Source: Paenibacillus sp. RC334 (GTDB taxonomy: Bacteria; Bacillota; Bacilli; Paenibacillales; Paenibacillaceae). From it: a stretch of DNA of 64,000 bases. Below are positions 8,591 through 17,181 of the stretch, piece after piece (position 1 is the first letter of the stretch; every line of letters begins with the position of its first letter). Under the pieces are notes generated by a model. It ran no database searches, was not told the DNA's origin, and saw only the letters and a list, made by a program, of their open reading frames with translations. The stretch lies in contig NZ_CP125370.1 of NCBI RefSeq assembly GCF_030034735.1, positions 2,356,001 to 2,420,000 on the forward strand, written 5' to 3'. The translations under genes and the position numbers were made by a program.

Positions 8591-10084
8591 ATGAAACAAG
8601 TAGATGAACTAGACCAACTAAACAGAAAAAACTTTATCGTGACAGAGCCGCATCCTGAGAGGGTGCTGCAATTTGGAGAAGGGAATTTCCTGCGTGCTTT
8701 TGTAGATTGGCAATTTGACAAAATGAATAAGCTAGCCGATTGGAATACGGGTGTTGTCATTGTACAGCCGCAGGCAGGAGGTCTCGTAGAGAAGCTTAAT
8801 GAGCAGGATGGCCTGTACACGGTTATTCTCGAAGGGATGAAAGACGGGCAGGCCGTGAAGGAGCATACCTTGGTGGAGTGCGTCACCCGCGGGCTTAACC
8901 CGTATAGCTCAGACTGGTCAGAATATGAGGCGTTGTCCCAAAAACCGGAGCTGCGCTTTGTCGTATCGAACACGACGGAGGCAGGAATTGCTTACGGACC
9001 GGAGGATCGGCTGGAAGATCGCCCGCAAAAGAGCTTTCCAGGTAAGCTGGCTGCTTTGCTGTATAAGCGCTTTCAATTTTTCAATGGAGATCCAGGCAAG
9101 GGCCTGGTAATCATCCCATGCGAGCTGATCGACCGCAATGGAGATGCGCTCAAGGAAATTGTATTGAAATATGCAGATCAGTGGAAGCTTGGGGCTGAGT
9201 TTACATCCTGGCTGGAGGAAGCGAATACGTTCTGCAACAGCCTCGTGGATCGGATTGTGCCGGGTTATCCCAAGGACCGGATCACAGAGATTCAAGCAGA
9301 GTTGGGTTATAGGGACAGCCTGGTCGTTGTCGGTGAACAGTATCACCTGTGGGTCATCGAAGGACCACAATGGCTCAAGGAAGAATTACCTGCTCATCTG
9401 GCTGGGCTGAACGTACTGATCGTCGACGATATGGCGCCATACCGTACACGCAAGGTGCGTATTTTGAACGGGGCACATACGGCGCTTACGCCTGTCGCTT
9501 ATTTATATGGCTTGGATACGGTAGGGCAGGCGGTCGAGCATGATGTCGTGGGTGCTTTTATCCAGTCACTCATTCGAGAAGAAGTGATTCCAACGCTGGA
9601 TTCGCCAGCAGCGGAATTGAATGTATACGCCGATGATGTCATTGAACGGTTTCATAATCCGTATGTGAGTCATTATGTCATGAGCATTGCACTGAATTCG
9701 ATATCCAAGTTCAAAACACGTAATTTGCCTTCCCTGCTTCAATATGTGGAGCAACATAAGGCATTACCTGTAAAAACGGTATTTTCGCTGGCGTCTTTAT
9801 TCGTATTTTACCGGGGAAAGAGAGACGGCGAACCGATTGCTTTGGCAGACGAAGCGGAAGTGTTGACCGCGTTTGGCGAGCTGTGGAGCGGGTATGACGG
9901 AACACTTGCCGGAGCGAAGCAATTAACGGCACAGATACTGGGCAAGCAGACCTGGTGGGGGCAAGACCTGAACCAGATTGCAGGATTGGCTGAACAGACG
10001 GCACAGCATGTCTATGAGATTACAAGCAGGGGAATGAAGGAGACGCTGGATTCTCTAACCGGGAACAGCGTGCCCAGAGCATAA
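8591..10084 (+). CDS. uxaB: Tagaturonate reductase
   Basis: NADH-dependent reduction of D-tagaturonate to D-altronate. The 497-residue mannitol-dehydrogenase-family protein has the N-terminal Rossmann segment RVLQFGEGNFLRAFVDW (near residue 24), VVSNTTEAGI near residue 131, and a C-terminal catalytic helix with RKVRILNGAHTALTPVAYL near residue 285 that carries the family Lys-xxx-Asn-xx-His residues. It is followed by uxaA after 17 bases, so the two form an operon. Two operators sit in its upstream region. The ATG follows AATGGGAGGTTACTCCGG. Confidence 0.94.
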   Translation: MKQVDELDQLNRKNFIVTEPHPERVLQFGEGNFLRAFVDWQFDKMNKLADWNTGVVIVQPQAGGLVEKLNEQDGLYTVILEGMKDGQAVKEHTLVECVTRGLNPYSSDWSEYEALSQKPELRFVVSNTTEAGIAYGPEDRLEDRPQKSFPGKLAALLYKRFQFFNGDPGKGLVIIPCELIDRNGDALKEIVLKYADQWKLGAEFTSWLEEANTFCNSLVDRIVPGYPKDRITEIQAELGYRDSLVVVGEQYHLWVIEGPQWLKEELPAHLAGLNVLIVDDMAPYRTRKVRILNGAHTALTPVAYLYGLDTVGQAVEHDVVGAFIQSLIREEVIPTLDSPAAELNVYADDVIERFHNPYVSHYVMSIALNSISKFKTRNLPSLLQYVEQHKALPVKTVFSLASLFVFYRGKRDGEPIALADEAEVLTAFGELWSGYDGTLAGAKQLTAQILGKQTWWGQDLNQIAGLAEQTAQHVYEITSRGMKETLDSLTGNSVPRA

Positions 10085-10101
10085 GCAAGGAGGAGACTGG
10101 A

Positions 10102-11601
10102 ATGCTGGAATTCATTCAAATTCATGATCAAGATAACGTGGCTGTCGCTTTGCGTGATTACAAGCAGGGTGAGACGTTGGCGTGGGGAGCACATGGAGAA
10201 CAGCGCGTAGTGCTGGCTGAGGATGTGGCACGTGGGCATAAAATTGCATTGCAGGACATTCCTGAAGGTGGAAATGTGCTGAAATACGGATATCCGATCG
10301 GTCATGCCATTCAGCCCATTCAGGCAGGGCAGCATGTGCATACGCATAATACGAAGACGAATCTGACGGGCGTGGAGGAGTACACTTACAAGCCTAAGCC
10401 AGCGCCTCATTTATATGAACAGGAGAGTCGTACCTTTCAGGGTTATCGACGAAAGGACGGTCGCGTGGGGATTCGCAATGAGTTGTGGATTGTGCCAACG
10501 GTCGGTTGTGTGAACGGGATTGCCGAACTTATTTTAAATCGCTTCAAGCAGGAAGCGGGCGATATTTCGCCTTTTGAAAATGCACTTGTGCTCAAGCATA
10601 ATTATGGTTGTTCCCAGTTGGGAGACGACCATGCATATACGCGCACGATTTTGATTGATGCGGTTAAGCATTCCAATGCAGGTGGCGTGCTGGTTCTTGG
10701 CTTAGGCTGCGAGAACAATGAAATGAAGGAGTTCAAGGAAGCTATTGGGGAATATGACCCGGAACGGGTAAAGTTTTTGCTTTCCCAGGAAGTATCGGAT
10801 GAAGTGGAGGAAGGGGTACGGCTGCTTCATGAAATTTATGCGGCTGTGCAGGAAGATCGGCGGGAGCCTGTACCTTTAGCTGAGCTGAATATCGGGCTAA
10901 AATGCGGCGGCTCTGACGGCCTGTCCGGTATTACCGCCAATCCGCTGCTCGGTCGGCTGTCGGATTATATGGCTGCGCAGGGTGGTACGACGGTACTCAC
11001 TGAGGTGCCGGAAATGTTCGGTGCGGAGACGATTCTCATGGAACGTGCGGCAGACGAGGAAGTATTCGACAAAATCGTGCATCTGATTAACGATTTCAAG
11101 CAATATTTTCTGGATTACAAGCAGCCGGTATACGAAAATCCATCACCGGGTAACAAAGCAGGGGGCATCACGACACTGGAGGATAAATCGTTGGGCTGTA
11201 CGCAAAAGTCCGGCTCTTCCACGGTCACCGATGTCATTCAGTACGGGGAGCGTCTCAAAACCAAGGGACTCAACCTGCTCAGCGCACCGGGGAACGATCT
11301 GGTTGCTTCTTCGGCGCTTGCAGCAGCGGGCTGCCAGCTCGTTATTTTCACAACTGGACGTGGTACGCCTTTCGGTTCCTTCGTTCCGACGATGAAGGTT
11401 TCGACCAACTCGCCGCTGTATAAGGCCAAGCCCCATTGGATCGACTATAACGCCGGTTCACTGGTGGAGGAAGTTAGTATGGAGGATGCGCTCCGCAGCT
11501 TTGTGGATTACATTGTCGATGTAGCCAGCGGAACCTGGGTGAACAACGAGAAGAACAATTTCAGAGAGCTGGCAATTTTTAAAAACGGTGTTACGTTGTA
11601 A
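10102..11601 (+). CDS. uxaA: Altronate dehydratase
   Basis: Converts D-altronate to 2-keto-3-deoxygluconate with an iron-type cofactor. The 499-residue protein has the N-terminal SAF-like domain (IHDQDNVAVALRDYKQG) and the C-terminal UxaA domain with KHNYGCSQLGDDH (near residue 167), LGLGCENNE and GLKCGGSDGLSGITANP near residue 266, whose cysteines are candidate metal ligands. It is the last gene of the uxaB-uxaA operon, with an AAGGAGGAG site before the ATG. KDG kinase and aldolase are not in this window, so the pathway must be completed elsewhere. Confidence 0.95.
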   Translation: MLEFIQIHDQDNVAVALRDYKQGETLAWGAHGEQRVVLAEDVARGHKIALQDIPEGGNVLKYGYPIGHAIQPIQAGQHVHTHNTKTNLTGVEEYTYKPKPAPHLYEQESRTFQGYRRKDGRVGIRNELWIVPTVGCVNGIAELILNRFKQEAGDISPFENALVLKHNYGCSQLGDDHAYTRTILIDAVKHSNAGGVLVLGLGCENNEMKEFKEAIGEYDPERVKFLLSQEVSDEVEEGVRLLHEIYAAVQEDRREPVPLAELNIGLKCGGSDGLSGITANPLLGRLSDYMAAQGGTTVLTEVPEMFGAETILMERAADEEVFDKIVHLINDFKQYFLDYKQPVYENPSPGNKAGGITTLEDKSLGCTQKSGSSTVTDVIQYGERLKTKGLNLLSAPGNDLVASSALAAAGCQLVIFTTGRGTPFGSFVPTMKVSTNSPLYKAKPHWIDYNAGSLVEEVSMEDALRSFVDYIVDVASGTWVNNEKNNFRELAIFKNGVTL

Positions 11602-11616
11602 AGGATTACAACGAAT

Positions 11617-11647
11617 GGGGAGGCGGAAGAATTCCGTCTCCCTTTTG
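11617..11647 (+). terminator. Terminator of uxaB-uxaA
   Basis: GGGAGGCGGAA pairs with TTCCGTCTCCC over a 2-3 base loop, then TTTTGG follows. Confidence 0.75.
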
Positions 11648-11731
11648 GTGTTTGTTTGCCTCTTAATAAGTATGCTAGACTTACTGGAAAAGTTAACTTA
11701 ATGAAATTTTACGAGTACGGGGGGATATGCA

Positions 11732-12178
11732 GTGCAGAATGAAATTGTTGCTTATCGGGAAGAAAATCATGATCAGCTCGTAGATATTTGGCATCGGGCT
11801 GTACGTCAGACTCACACATTTTTGACGGAAGAAGACATTCAATTTTACCATCATATCGTGCGAAATGGTGCACTAAGAGAAGTTGAGATTTGGATGGAAT
11901 GGAACGAAACCCAAGATCCAATAGGATTTATCGGACTGGACGGGATTAAAATAGAGATGTTATTCGTTGACCCTAAGCGGCACGGACAGGGCACAGGCAG
12001 CCGTTTAATCCAGCACGCTGAAAAAATAAAAGGCAAATGCCTCAAAGTGGACGTTAATGAGCAAAACGAACATGCACACGCTTTTTACAAACATTATGGC
12101 TTTGTACAAACAGGTCGATCCGCACTGGACGGATCAGGGCGAGCACTCCCTTTACTTCATTTGGAGAAAAACAACTGA
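11732..12178 (+). CDS. GNAT-family N-acetyltransferase
   Basis: A 148-residue single-domain GNAT protein, similar in size and layout to E. coli YjaB-type acetyltransferases. The acetyl-CoA-binding region reads LFVDPKRHGQGTGSRLI (residues 74-90), and the terminal strand region has NEHAHAFYKHYGFVQTGR. It starts with GTG at 11732 behind GGGGGGAT at 6-base spacing. It is a single gene with its own terminator. The substrate is unknown. Confidence 0.85.
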   Translation: MQNEIVAYREENHDQLVDIWHRAVRQTHTFLTEEDIQFYHHIVRNGALREVEIWMEWNETQDPIGFIGLDGIKIEMLFVDPKRHGQGTGSRLIQHAEKIKGKCLKVDVNEQNEHAHAFYKHYGFVQTGRSALDGSGRALPLLHLEKNN

Positions 12179-12202
12179 ACGATTGAAGTTCACCAAATCC
12201 GT

Positions 12203-12238
12203 AAATCCCGTTTACCTCTGCGTAAATGGGATTTTTTC
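12203..12238 (+). terminator. Terminator of the GNAT gene
   Basis: AAATCCCGTTTA pairs with TAAATGGGATTT, followed by a T run. Confidence 0.8.
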
Positions 12239-12271
12239 TCATAAAAAGCTTGCGGCATAGTTAGTTTTATG

Positions 12272-12310
12272 TTATAACTTAATTAAGTTATAATTACGTA
12301 ATTAAGTTAT
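12272..12310. promoter_or_regulatory. AT-rich palindrome plus third half-site upstream of TPR receptor gene
   Basis: Bases 12272-12293 (TTATAACTTAA and its reverse complement) form a perfect 22-bp palindrome. The half-site TAATTAAGTTAT recurs at 12299-12310, 19 bases from the copy at 12280-12291. This is the pattern of an operator for a dimeric or oligomeric regulator. It lies about 85 bases before the receptor gene start, so it probably controls that gene. Confidence 0.45.
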
Positions 12311-12394
12311 TTAATAATCGTTATTCAGAAATTCTTTGGTTTGGCGAACTTTCTATTTCGTGAATATGAAAAGTCGGACAAGGAGGTGGGGAGG

Positions 12395-13213
12395 GTGGAT
12401 GATCTTGTTCACTCCGACATAACAGATTTAGATGTACTTGTTAATATGATTAAGCTGTCATTTTCGTTTAACGACGGAGCCAATATGATTGCATTATGTG
12501 ATCATCTGTACGAGCGTGCCAGCCAGAAGTATCAGGAGTTACAGTTCTACAAAGCGCACAAGAAACCCGTACAACCCATACATACCAAACGTCCACTAGT
12601 ATATTACTATGGATACAGTCATCTGATGAAAGGAATGGCCTTCCAGAAACAGGGCAAATATGATGAAGCCCGAGATTGCATCGAAAAGTATGCGGAATTG
12701 GGCTGGTTTAATGGTCTTGATCCTCAAGGGGAAGCGGAAATCGAATATTATCGCCATGCTGCCAAAGCCAATCTGTATGCCCTTGATATTTTGTCAGGAT
12801 GTTCCGAAGTGTTGCAAGAATACGTTCAATTCCTTCGGGACAATCCGGAAGAACTGTTACCGGGGCTTCTTTCCATTGTGGAGGGGGCATCCAGGCACGA
12901 CTATTCTTTAGAGGTTGTGCTTGAGCCCTTTGCTGAACAAATTGACGATTTCAAATATCTCGAAGAGCCTGTGAATGTGTCTTATTATTTTCGCTTTTGC
13001 TATCAACTGTCTCTCTATTACATCAAGCAGCAGCAGTTCACGGTTGCGCTGGATTATATTCTGCAATCCCTCATGCTGTCAGATACCCTGGGTATGGAAC
13101 ATGAGCATGAGTTCAGGAAGTGTACCGCCATTTTTGAGATTTTCAGATCCCAAGCTACGGCAACACAGCAAGACCAATATATAACTATTTTAAAAAGGAG
13201 TGTTAAAGGATGA
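12395..13213 (+). CDS. TPR-repeat cytoplasmic receptor, RRNPP-like (Rap/AimR/AloR type)
   Basis: A 272-residue helical protein. TPR-like segments include YGYSHLMKGMAFQKQGKYDE (about residues 71-90) and a second with YYIKQQQFTVALDYILQSLM near residues 209-228. The frame is open to a TTG at 12341 that lacks a ribosome-binding site; GTG 12395 follows AAGGAGGTGGGGAGG and is preferred. No helix-turn-helix precedes the TPRs, unlike DNA-binding RRNPP receptors, so it may act on a protein partner as Rap proteins do. Its stop codon overlaps the start of a 35-codon propeptide gene. This receptor-plus-peptide layout is the hallmark of peptide quorum sensing, and Alo systems of this kind have been reported in P. 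polymyxa. Sequence assignment to a named subfamily needs a profile search. Confidence 0.7.
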   Translation: MDDLVHSDITDLDVLVNMIKLSFSFNDGANMIALCDHLYERASQKYQELQFYKAHKKPVQPIHTKRPLVYYYGYSHLMKGMAFQKQGKYDEARDCIEKYAELGWFNGLDPQGEAEIEYYRHAAKANLYALDILSGCSEVLQEYVQFLRDNPEELLPGLLSIVEGASRHDYSLEVVLEPFAEQIDDFKYLEEPVNVSYYFRFCYQLSLYYIKQQQFTVALDYILQSLMLSDTLGMEHEHEFRKCTAIFEIFRSQATATQQDQYITILKRSVKG

Positions 13214-13317
13214 AAAAATTGATTTCACAGCCTCTGTCGCTCAGTCTGTTTAGCTTGCTGGTGTTTGTTACAAGTCATGACCTCATTTCAGTGTTCTATC
13301 ATGGAGCAAATCATTAA
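13210..13317 (+). CDS. Exported signalling propeptide (Phr/AloP-like), 35 residues
   Basis: A small ORF starting inside the receptor's stop codon (GGATGA), with AAGGAG nine bases before its ATG. The product begins MKKLISQPLSLSLFSLLVFV, a short basic N-terminus followed by a hydrophobic export segment, then a polar tail TSHDLISVFYHGANH. The mature signal would be a C-terminal oligopeptide of this tail released after secretion and re-imported by an Opp-type permease to bind the receptor encoded just upstream. The role is inferred from position, size and layout; the exact mature peptide cannot be told from sequence. Confidence 0.7.
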   Translation: MKKLISQPLSLSLFSLLVFVTSHDLISVFYHGANH

Positions 13318-13381
13318 TTGGACAGAAGTAAGCAGAAAAGAAGTTCTCCAGCAAGTAGATATTTGATGTAAAAGTATACCA

Positions 13382-13424
13382 GATAGCAAGTAAGCTCATT
13401 AGGAATCGGGCTTGCTTGCTATTT
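13382..13424. terminator. Bidirectional terminator-like hairpin
   Basis: ATAGCAAGTAAGC pairs with GCTTGCTTGCTAT, with short T runs on both sides. It separates the propeptide gene from the convergent bPH-like gene. Confidence 0.6.
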
Positions 13425-13442
13425 GGCGTCGTTATATGAAGA

Positions 13443-14333
13443 CTAAGCAGTTGTAGGCTTATGCAGAACACCCTGCTCTGATGGATGCAATGAAATTTTC
13501 AACTGCTGGTAGGCTGGGAATGTTTCTTCCAAATGGTACGGAGCACTTTTGAATGCCGCATCCAATGCCCGTAGAAAAGAACCGACGAACTGCTCTGGAG
13601 AAAAGTAAATGCTTTGCCCGATCATATGTATGTGAAACTCATTATGATCCCGGTTGCTCACCGAAAGCAATAATCCCTTACCCTGAAAACCCGTTTCGAT
13701 TGCACGTACTTTATTTATGCTTGAGAGCAGCATTTCTGTTTTCAACGCACGACCCTGTTCCTCTATAAACACGGAAATCAGGCGTTTATCCGTCACGATC
13801 ATAATTTGGTTCCCCCGAAACGTATGGGTAAGATGCACAAAATCTTTATACACGCCAATCGTCTGCTCATGGGGAGAGATGATCCCCAAACGTACAAACT
13901 CAGCCAAGTCGGCGGCATCAGGCTCCTGATGATTTTTAATCCGTTTCTTGATACTGAACTGAAGGGTCAGAATACCAAAGATGGCTACGACAAAAAGGAC
14001 CATCCCGCCGCTAAGCACGGTGAAATTCAGGGCAATAAAAGCTCCTAGCAAGCATTGCACCCAGGTGATATAACCCAACTTTTGCTGAACGGTACGACGA
14101 TAGTAGCGGAAGCGTTTTCCCGGTTGATATTCCACAGAAAATTTCGTCATCCCGCGCATAAGCATTAAGCTATAGATACATAAAATAGTAGCTCCAACTG
14201 TAATGAGGGCCATGAGCCACTCTTGAGCAGCTATGCCAATTAAGGCGCACAGCCCGCACAGGATGATCCCCGCCCAGCAGGCAACTCTTTTAATGCGAAT
14301 CTGTTTTTGAATCGAACGAACTAATTCATCCAT
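13443..14333 (-). CDS. Membrane protein with C-terminal PH-like domain
   Basis: A 296-residue protein not assigned to a named gene. Four hydrophobic segments lie in the N-terminal half (roughly residues 18-35, 40-60, 90-110 and 108-125). They are followed by a soluble region with TFRGNQIMIVTDKRLISVFI and IETGFQGKGLLLSVSNRD, the strand pattern of bacterial PH-like (YokE/bPH) domains. It probably sits in the cytoplasmic membrane with the PH-like domain inside. It is transcribed convergently to the receptor/propeptide pair; no functional partner is evident. The 278 bases on its 5' side up to 14611 hold nothing I can name. Confidence 0.65.
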   Translation of the reverse strand: MDELVRSIQKQIRIKRVACWAGIILCGLCALIGIAAQEWLMALITVGATILCIYSLMLMRGMTKFSVEYQPGKRFRYYRRTVQQKLGYITWVQCLLGAFIALNFTVLSGGMVLFVVAIFGILTLQFSIKKRIKNHQEPDAADLAEFVRLGIISPHEQTIGVYKDFVHLTHTFRGNQIMIVTDKRLISVFIEEQGRALKTEMLLSSINKVRAIETGFQGKGLLLSVSNRDHNEFHIHMIGQSIYFSPEQFVGSFLRALDAAFKSAPYHLEETFPAYQQLKISLHPSEQGVLHKPTTA

Positions 14334-14611
14334 TTTTCTTAATCCTCCTGATCTAGATGTATAGGTAATGTTTGGAATAACATGTGGTCTTATCGTACCA
14401 TTGGATAGTCTTTTTCGTAAATCAATAGATTGTAAAAAAATGCTGCACCTGTACTTTAGACACCAAAATCAAAAAAAATCGGTACTACTCATGAACAGCA
14501 GGATTAGACGGAAGGGATGACGCCACAGCAGTTTCGAGTGAGGAAGCACATGGGTAATTAGAAGTAAGGAGGCGGAAAACTTCACTGCCTTTTTACCCTT
14601 ATCCTGATATA

Positions 14612-15505
14612 ATGAAAATAAGTATAACCATGGCCTTCAAACAGAGGTTTTTACACGAATCAGATGAATCGCCGGACGGAAGGGGAGAGCATGTGGTTAT
14701 TTATGAAACGGACCAAGCTTATATGATGACGACGCAGCATGACCATGCCCATATTTCAGGTGAGTTGGCTTTACAGTGGGAAGAAAGTGCTTTTAAGAAT
14801 AGACGGCATAAACAGGATTTTGTATATGCAGCACGGGAACATGACCGGGGGTGGATTGAGTTGGACGCCGCTCCTTTCTGGAATGATCAGGTGTCTGCCC
14901 CCTATACGTTTATTGATTTTCCACTCAATCCACGTTTTGTGTTTTATCGTCTCGGAATTGATGAAGTCGAGCAAGTGAATTCCTACGCGGCACTGCTGTG
15001 CAGCCTGATGTACAAGGAGCTCGTCGGACGGACCGAGCATAAGGATGCTCAGGACAAGCAAGTGACGCGTGCTTATCAGGTGGCGGAGGAACAGCGTCGG
15101 CACAGGCTCAAACAGGAGATGTCATTTGGTGTAACCTTTGACCATCAGGTGCGGACGGATGTACGCAGAATGTTGTTCTGCGACGAATTGAGTCTGTTTC
15201 TGTGCAGCCGTGAGCCGGGTACACCTGCTGCAGATTATGAATGGTTTGCTAACGGATTGAGCTTTCCGGCGGTTCGCCATGAATGTGGGCGAGTCCGTGC
15301 CGAGTGGCTGTCGGATCAGACTGTGGGCCTTTCCTTTTTCCCTTTTACTGGAAAGGTGGAAATAACTCATACCTTCAAAAAGGTAGATAAAGAGCAAATT
15401 CGTATAGCAGGTCTTTTACACGCCTACCGATCCTCTGAATGGATGCATCGAACCTTTACCGTCGAACATATTATGGAAGTAGAAGAACATCAGGAGAATG
15501 CCTGA
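14612..15505 (+). CDS. DUF3891-family protein
   Basis: A 297-residue cytoplasmic protein of the DUF3891 family, without known function. Conserved-looking residues are the His/Asp-rich segments TTQHDHAHISGELALQWE (near residue 41) and YAAREHDRGWIELD (near residue 72), reminiscent of a metal-binding HD-like active site; that is inference. The ATG at 14612 lacks a clear ribosome-binding site and overlaps a TATAAT-like sequence, so the true start may be the ATG at 14630. A strong terminator follows. Confidence 0.7.
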   Translation: MKISITMAFKQRFLHESDESPDGRGEHVVIYETDQAYMMTTQHDHAHISGELALQWEESAFKNRRHKQDFVYAAREHDRGWIELDAAPFWNDQVSAPYTFIDFPLNPRFVFYRLGIDEVEQVNSYAALLCSLMYKELVGRTEHKDAQDKQVTRAYQVAEEQRRHRLKQEMSFGVTFDHQVRTDVRRMLFCDELSLFLCSREPGTPAADYEWFANGLSFPAVRHECGRVRAEWLSDQTVGLSFFPFTGKVEITHTFKKVDKEQIRIAGLLHAYRSSEWMHRTFTVEHIMEVEEHQENA

Positions 15506-15566
15506 CCATCTTCAAATACTCCTTCGAACGGGCATTGTGTTCGTGGACGTAGAGGAAGTCAGAGCA

Positions 15567-15606
15567 AAGCCTCCCTGAATGCCTATTCAGAGAGGCTTTC
15601 TTTTTC
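15567..15606 (+). terminator. Terminator of the DUF3891 gene
   Basis: AAAGCCTCCCTGAA pairs with TTCAGAGAGGCTTT, then CTTTTTC follows. Confidence 0.8.
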
Positions 15607-15619
15607 TTGGATTAAAGCT

Positions 15620-15757
15620 TTACGATTTTGTAGATGTTCTCGCGCGGTTGATCAGGGTCTGCGCCTTGTTCAATACCTTATTGCGCGCCCCTTTATTTTT
15701 CATCAGATACGCAACACCCATTCCCAATGCCGCTATGACCCATTTTTTATTCTTCAT
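15620..15757 (-). CDS. Small hypothetical protein, 45 residues
   Basis: On the minus strand AAGGAGG precedes ATG (15755-15757) by eight bases. The ORF encodes MKNKKWVIAALGMGVAYLMK followed by a basic helix with NKVLNKAQTLINRARTS. It combines one short hydrophobic segment with a strongly basic amphipathic tail, so it is probably a small membrane-associated protein. No family is recognised. The perfect ribosome-binding site and a coding-like third-position bias make it likely to be real. Confidence 0.6.
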   Translation of the reverse strand: MKNKKWVIAALGMGVAYLMKNKGARNKVLNKAQTLINRARTSTKS

Positions 15758-16012
15758 GATTCATGCCTCCTTATGCTCATATTGTCATACGCTAACGATT
15801 TAAAATCATCCAAAATGTGAAATGATGAACGGGATTTCACGATTTAGTGCTTCATTGCGCCCGTTCCGCATAACTATGATTTTACCCTTTCCATCAAATC
15901 TTACCCGTCCTTCGTCCATGAAACGATTACGACTGCCTATTCACGTTTAATGGATATTATCAAGTATCCTGCCGCAATGGCTTCAGATGCACATGACAGG
16001 GAGGTCTTTGTT

Positions 16013-17158
16013 ATGAGAAAGAAGGAAGTAGTTGCCATGCTGCTCGCTGGCGGACAAGGCAAAAGACTCAAAGGACTGACCCGTACACTTGCCAAACCGG
16101 CTGTATTTTTTGGAGGAACCTACCGCATCATTGATTTTCCCCTCAGCAATTGCACTCATTCCGGTATTGATACTGTAGGCGTGCTGACCCAATATGAACC
16201 GCTGGTGCTTCATTCCTATATCGGTGTAGGCAGTGACTGGGATTTGGATCGCCTGGATGGAGGAGTTTTCGTGTTACCTCCCCACGAAAAGGAGAATGGG
16301 AACAATTGGTATCGAGGTACGGCGGATGCCATTTATCGGAATTTGCATTTTTTGGATCAGTACGACCCGGAGCATGTACTCATTCTGTCAGGAGATCACA
16401 TTTATAAAATGGATTACAGTCGCATGCTCGACTATCACAAGGAAAAGGGAGCAGATTGCACCATTTCCGTCATCGACGTCACGATTCAGGAAGCCAAAAG
16501 ATTCGGGATTCTGAACGCCGATGATGATTTGAAAATATACGACTTTGAGGAGAAGCCGGAGCAGCCGAAAAGCACGCTGGCCTCCATGGGCATTTATTTG
16601 TTCAAATGGGAGGTGTTGCGCCGATATCTGCTGGAGAGCGCGAGCGATGCTGAATCCTCGCATGATTTTGGCAAGGATATCATTCCATTGCTGCTCCAGC
16701 ATGGACGGTCGCTGTATGCGTACCCGTTTGCCGGGTACTGGAAGGATGTAGGCACCATTCAGAGCTTGTGGGAGTCCAACATGGATCTGTTGGCTCAGGA
16801 CCCGCCGCTGGATCTGAATGACTCTTTCTGGCGCATCTATACCCGTAGTCCTAATCAACCGGCCCAGTATATAACCCAACGGGCTATTCTGAAAAACAGC
16901 ATTGTGAATGAAGGCTGCGTGGTGGACGGAGAGGTCAGGCATTCTGTGCTTTTTTACGGAGTTGAGGTAGGAGAAGGGAGTGTTATTACCGATTCTGTCA
17001 TTATGCCAAACGTCAAAATTGGTCGCAATGTTCGCATTCACCGGGCCATCGTGAGCGAAAACATCATTATTGAAGACAACGCGGTCATCGGATCTGAGGG
17101 CAGCTCGAATGAAATTGTTTTGTTCGATCAGGAAAGCCAGCTTCATGCACGAATATAA
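16013..17158 (+). CDS. glgC: Glucose-1-phosphate adenylyltransferase
   Basis: Makes ADP-glucose for glycogen synthesis. The 381-residue product matches Bacillus GlgC (380). Visible are the nucleotidyltransferase signature [16 protein letters not shown] (residues 8-23), [19 protein letters not shown], the [11 protein letters not shown] motif with its catalytic Asp, and a C-terminal left-handed beta-helix with hexapeptide repeats ([17 protein letters not shown]). The frame opens at 15950, but the ATG at 16013 follows CAGGGAGGTCTTTGTT and gives the family N-terminus. It is the first gene of glgC-glgD-glgP; glgD follows after 23 bases. Confidence 0.95.
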   Translation: MRKKEVVAMLLAGGQGKRLKGLTRTLAKPAVFFGGTYRIIDFPLSNCTHSGIDTVGVLTQYEPLVLHSYIGVGSDWDLDRLDGGVFVLPPHEKENGNNWYRGTADAIYRNLHFLDQYDPEHVLILSGDHIYKMDYSRMLDYHKEKGADCTISVIDVTIQEAKRFGILNADDDLKIYDFEEKPEQPKSTLASMGIYLFKWEVLRRYLLESASDAESSHDFGKDIIPLLLQHGRSLYAYPFAGYWKDVGTIQSLWESNMDLLAQDPPLDLNDSFWRIYTRSPNQPAQYITQRAILKNSIVNEGCVVDGEVRHSVLFYGVEVGEGSVITDSVIMPNVKIGRNVRIHRAIVSENIIIEDNAVIGSEGSSNEIVLFDQESQLHARI

Positions 17159-17181
17159 CCCGGATAAGGACGGTGTCCGCT

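Noticed and set aside
12341..12394. TTG at 12341 as start of the TPR receptor
   Set aside because: It has no ribosome-binding site and the added 18 residues show no helix-turn-helix; GTG 12395 has AAGGAGG at good spacing.
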